The notes below the pieces were generated by a model. The model worked only from the letters and a program-made list of their open reading frames with translations. It searched no databases and had not been told where the DNA came from. Below are positions 6,133 through 7,583 of a DNA stretch of 7,583 bases, piece after piece. The DNA is from JAVBQF01 sp031549195 (GTDB taxonomy: Bacteria > Bacillota_I > Bacilli_A > RF39 > UBA660): assembly GCA_031549195.1 (NCBI GenBank), contig JAVBQF010000013.1, positions 1 through 7,583 of the forward strand. The letters are read 5' to 3'. Every line of letters starts with the position of its first letter. Positions within the stretch are counted from its first letter, which is position 1. The position numbers were made by a program, and so were the translations under genes.

Positions 6133-6812
6133 GCTTCATAATCAAAATAATTTCCAGAATCTAAATACCAGATACCTTTTTTACCTTTAAAGCTTGGATA
6201 AGCTTCATTATAATAATTTACCGCATTAAATTTTGTTAATGTTACATAAACGTAGTTTCCATCATTCATGTATAAAAGAAATCTACCCTCATCATAATCA
6301 TTAGGAGTATATTCTATCTCAGATATTTTATTTAAAACCTCATCCTCTACATTAGCCATGCAATCTATAAATTTATCGTATATTGTATCCGGAATATAAT
6401 TGACTACAAAAGGAACATTAATATCTATATCAAACTCAGTTAATTCTTCCTTGCTATCCAGTACTAAAACATTATCATTTTCTTTAATAAAGAGAGCTTT
6501 ATATTCTTCTATTTCTATAGTCAAAACATTATAAAAGCTTTTTTTTACTTTGACATCTTTTACATAGGAATTATTTTTTAAACGCTTATTTACTGTACTT
6601 GAAAAAGTTTGAAAAAAACCTGGATAACTTTCTATTTTTGCTAAATAAATAATATCATCATCTGAGAGTATTTTATTTCCCTTAATATAAATATTTTTAA
6701 TTGGTTCATTTAAAAAGAAAGAAATTAAGACAGCGAAAAAACATATTACTAACAGAAATATAGTAATAGATAAAAGCTTCCATTTTCTTTTAACAACTTT
6801 CTTTTTCACCAT
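6123..6812 (-). CDS. ftsQ: Cell-division protein DivIB/FtsQ
   Basis: DivIB/FtsQ is a bitopic divisome protein that works with FtsL and DivIC to time septal wall synthesis. The 229 residues show the standard plan: a short strongly basic cytosolic tail (1-13), one transmembrane helix (about 14-34), a POTRA domain starting NEPIKNIYIKGNKILSDDDI (35-54) and running to about 107, and a beta domain ending KKGIWYLDSGNYF (211-223). The POTRA opening pattern, in which a first strand leads to G-N and then a helix, is typical of FtsQ. The C-terminal gamma tail is very short. The start ATG at 6812 lies three bases after the murB stop and is preceded by GGGAG at good spacing, so murB and ftsQ form an operon, as in the Bacillus murB-divIB arrangement. 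ftsA and ftsZ do not follow. Confidence 0.9.
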   Translation of the reverse strand: MVKKKVVKRKWKLLSITIFLLVICFFAVLISFFLNEPIKNIYIKGNKILSDDDIIYLAKIESYPGFFQTFSSTVNKRLKNNSYVKDVKVKKSFYNVLTIEIEEYKALFIKENDNVLVLDSKEELTEFDIDINVPFVVNYIPDTIYDKFIDCMANVEDEVLNKISEIEYTPNDYDEGRFLLYMNDGNYVYVTLTKFNAVNYYNEAYPSFKGKKGIWYLDSGNYFDYEAKK

Positions 6813-6815
6813 ATA

Positions 6816-7583
6816 TTACTCCCAATTAACAAATTCCTGTTCTACCTTTAATTCAACGTTATAAGTCTCTTTAACTCTTTCCTTAACAAAAATAATTAGG
6901 TCTTTAATATCGTTAGCTTTTGCACCACCAATGTTTATAACAAAATTAGCATGCTTATTGCTTATTTGAGCGCCACCTCTTATAAGGCCTTTATAACCTA
7001 AATCTTCAATCATCTTACCAGCAAATAGACCATCTGGATTTCTAAATACGGATCCAGCTGAAGGATATTCAAGTGGTTGGGACTCAATACGTCTTTCTCT
7101 TCTATCCTTAACAATATCCAACATAATTTGTTTATCGCCATGTTTAAGTACAATGGTTGCTTCAAGACAAATATAATCTTTATGTTTTTGAATAAATGAT
7201 GTTCTATAATGAAATGATAGTTCACTATTAGTCATTGTTATTACTTTAAAGTCTGGTGTTAAAACTCTTATCTTTCTAACAATATAACCCATATCACTCT
7301 TGTATGCACCAGCATTCATATATACTGCTCCACCAACAGTACCAGGAATACCTGTTGCAAATTCTAAGCCTGACAATCCTCTTCTTGTTGCAAGATTTGC
7401 AAGAGTCATTAAATTATAACCTGCACCAACTTTTATAACATTCTTTGATATTGATAGTTGATTAAATCTATCTAACTTAACAATAACGCCATTATAATCT
7501 TTATCACTAAACAATACATTAGATCCATTACCAAGAACCTTAAATTCAATATTGTCATCTTTTAAATATTTAAGCAATTTAAT
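6816..7583 (-). CDS. murB: UDP-N-acetylenolpyruvoylglucosamine reductase MurB, N-terminus cut by window edge
   Basis: MurB is the cytosolic FAD-dependent reductase that uses NADPH to turn UDP-GlcNAc-enolpyruvate into UDP-MurNAc, upstream of MurC in the same pathway. The frame stays open to the right edge, giving 255 residues; the TTG at 7577 is an internal Leu codon, and roughly 40-50 N-terminal residues should lie outside. FAD-domain motifs are GNGSN (18-22) and ATGIPGTVGGAVYMNAGAY (76-94). YRTSF (126-130), QPLEYPSAGSVFRNP (169-183, with the proton-donor Ser at 178) and GGAQISNKHANFVIN (203-217) follow in order. The expected C-terminal catalytic Glu is probably E248 in VEQEF. All catalytic positions visible are intact, and the pattern matches the Gram-positive (B. 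subtilis/S. aureus) type. It is followed after three bases by ftsQ. Confidence 0.96.
   Translation of the reverse strand: MKLLKYLKDDNIEFKVLGNGSNVLFSDKDYNGVIVKLDRFNQLSISKNVIKVGAGYNLMTLANLATRRGLSGLEFATGIPGTVGGAVYMNAGAYKSDMGYIVRKIRVLTPDFKVITMTNSELSFHYRTSFIQKHKDYICLEATIVLKHGDKQIMLDIVKDRRERRIESQPLEYPSAGSVFRNPDGLFAGKMIEDLGYKGLIRGGAQISNKHANFVINIGGAKANDIKDLIIFVKERVKETYNVELKVEQEFVNWE

Noticed and set aside
7010..7225. A 71-codon minus-strand open frame inside murB
   Set aside because: It is an alternative frame of murB on the same strand; the murB frame carries all conserved motifs.
7575..7577. TTG as the start of murB
   Set aside because: The frame remains open to the window edge and the family has about 40-50 further N-terminal residues, so this is an internal Leu codon.

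Overview
The window is strongly AT-rich DNA with tightly packed genes, good Shine-Dalgarno sites and the standard code (TGG for Trp, TGA used as a stop at 3806-3808). It encodes peptidoglycan synthesis (MurB, MurC), a DivIB/FtsQ division protein, a bifunctional Rel and a ComN-like regulator. Together these point to a walled, low-GC Gram-positive bacterium of the Bacilli or a walled Mollicutes-related lineage. Species and genus cannot be read from the sequence.

Layout from left to right. Positions 1-1496 (minus strand) hold comN followed by rel; rel runs off the left edge. Positions 1576-1599 carry the hairpin terminator of murC. murC (minus) fills 1656-2957. A divergent promoter region at 2958-3109 separates murC from a plus-strand pair at 3110-4719, a CPBP-family intramembrane protease and a membrane-anchored metallophosphoesterase-like protein, joined by an ATGA overlap. 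An M29 aminopeptidase (minus) converges on that pair at 4731-5846. A 69-residue Gly/Tyr/Pro-rich protein (plus) lies at 5898-6107, divergent from the aminopeptidase and convergent with ftsQ. murB then ftsQ (minus) occupy 7583-6123, with murB cut by the right edge. No stretch over 300 bases lacks a gene, and I see no RNA genes, CRISPR arrays, insertion sequences or phage genes.

Functionally, murB, ftsQ and murC look like pieces of a division/cell-wall (dcw) cluster interrupted by genes on the other strand. Rel makes and degrades (p)ppGpp, so the region joins wall growth, division and the stringent response. Most of the content is ordinary housekeeping. The points most worth a second look are the phosphoesterase-like protein, which has lost several canonical metal and catalytic residues while keeping its fold signatures; the unrecognised 69-residue protein; and two convergent gene pairs whose stop codons both lie inside the shared hairpin. 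I found no convincing new multi-gene system.
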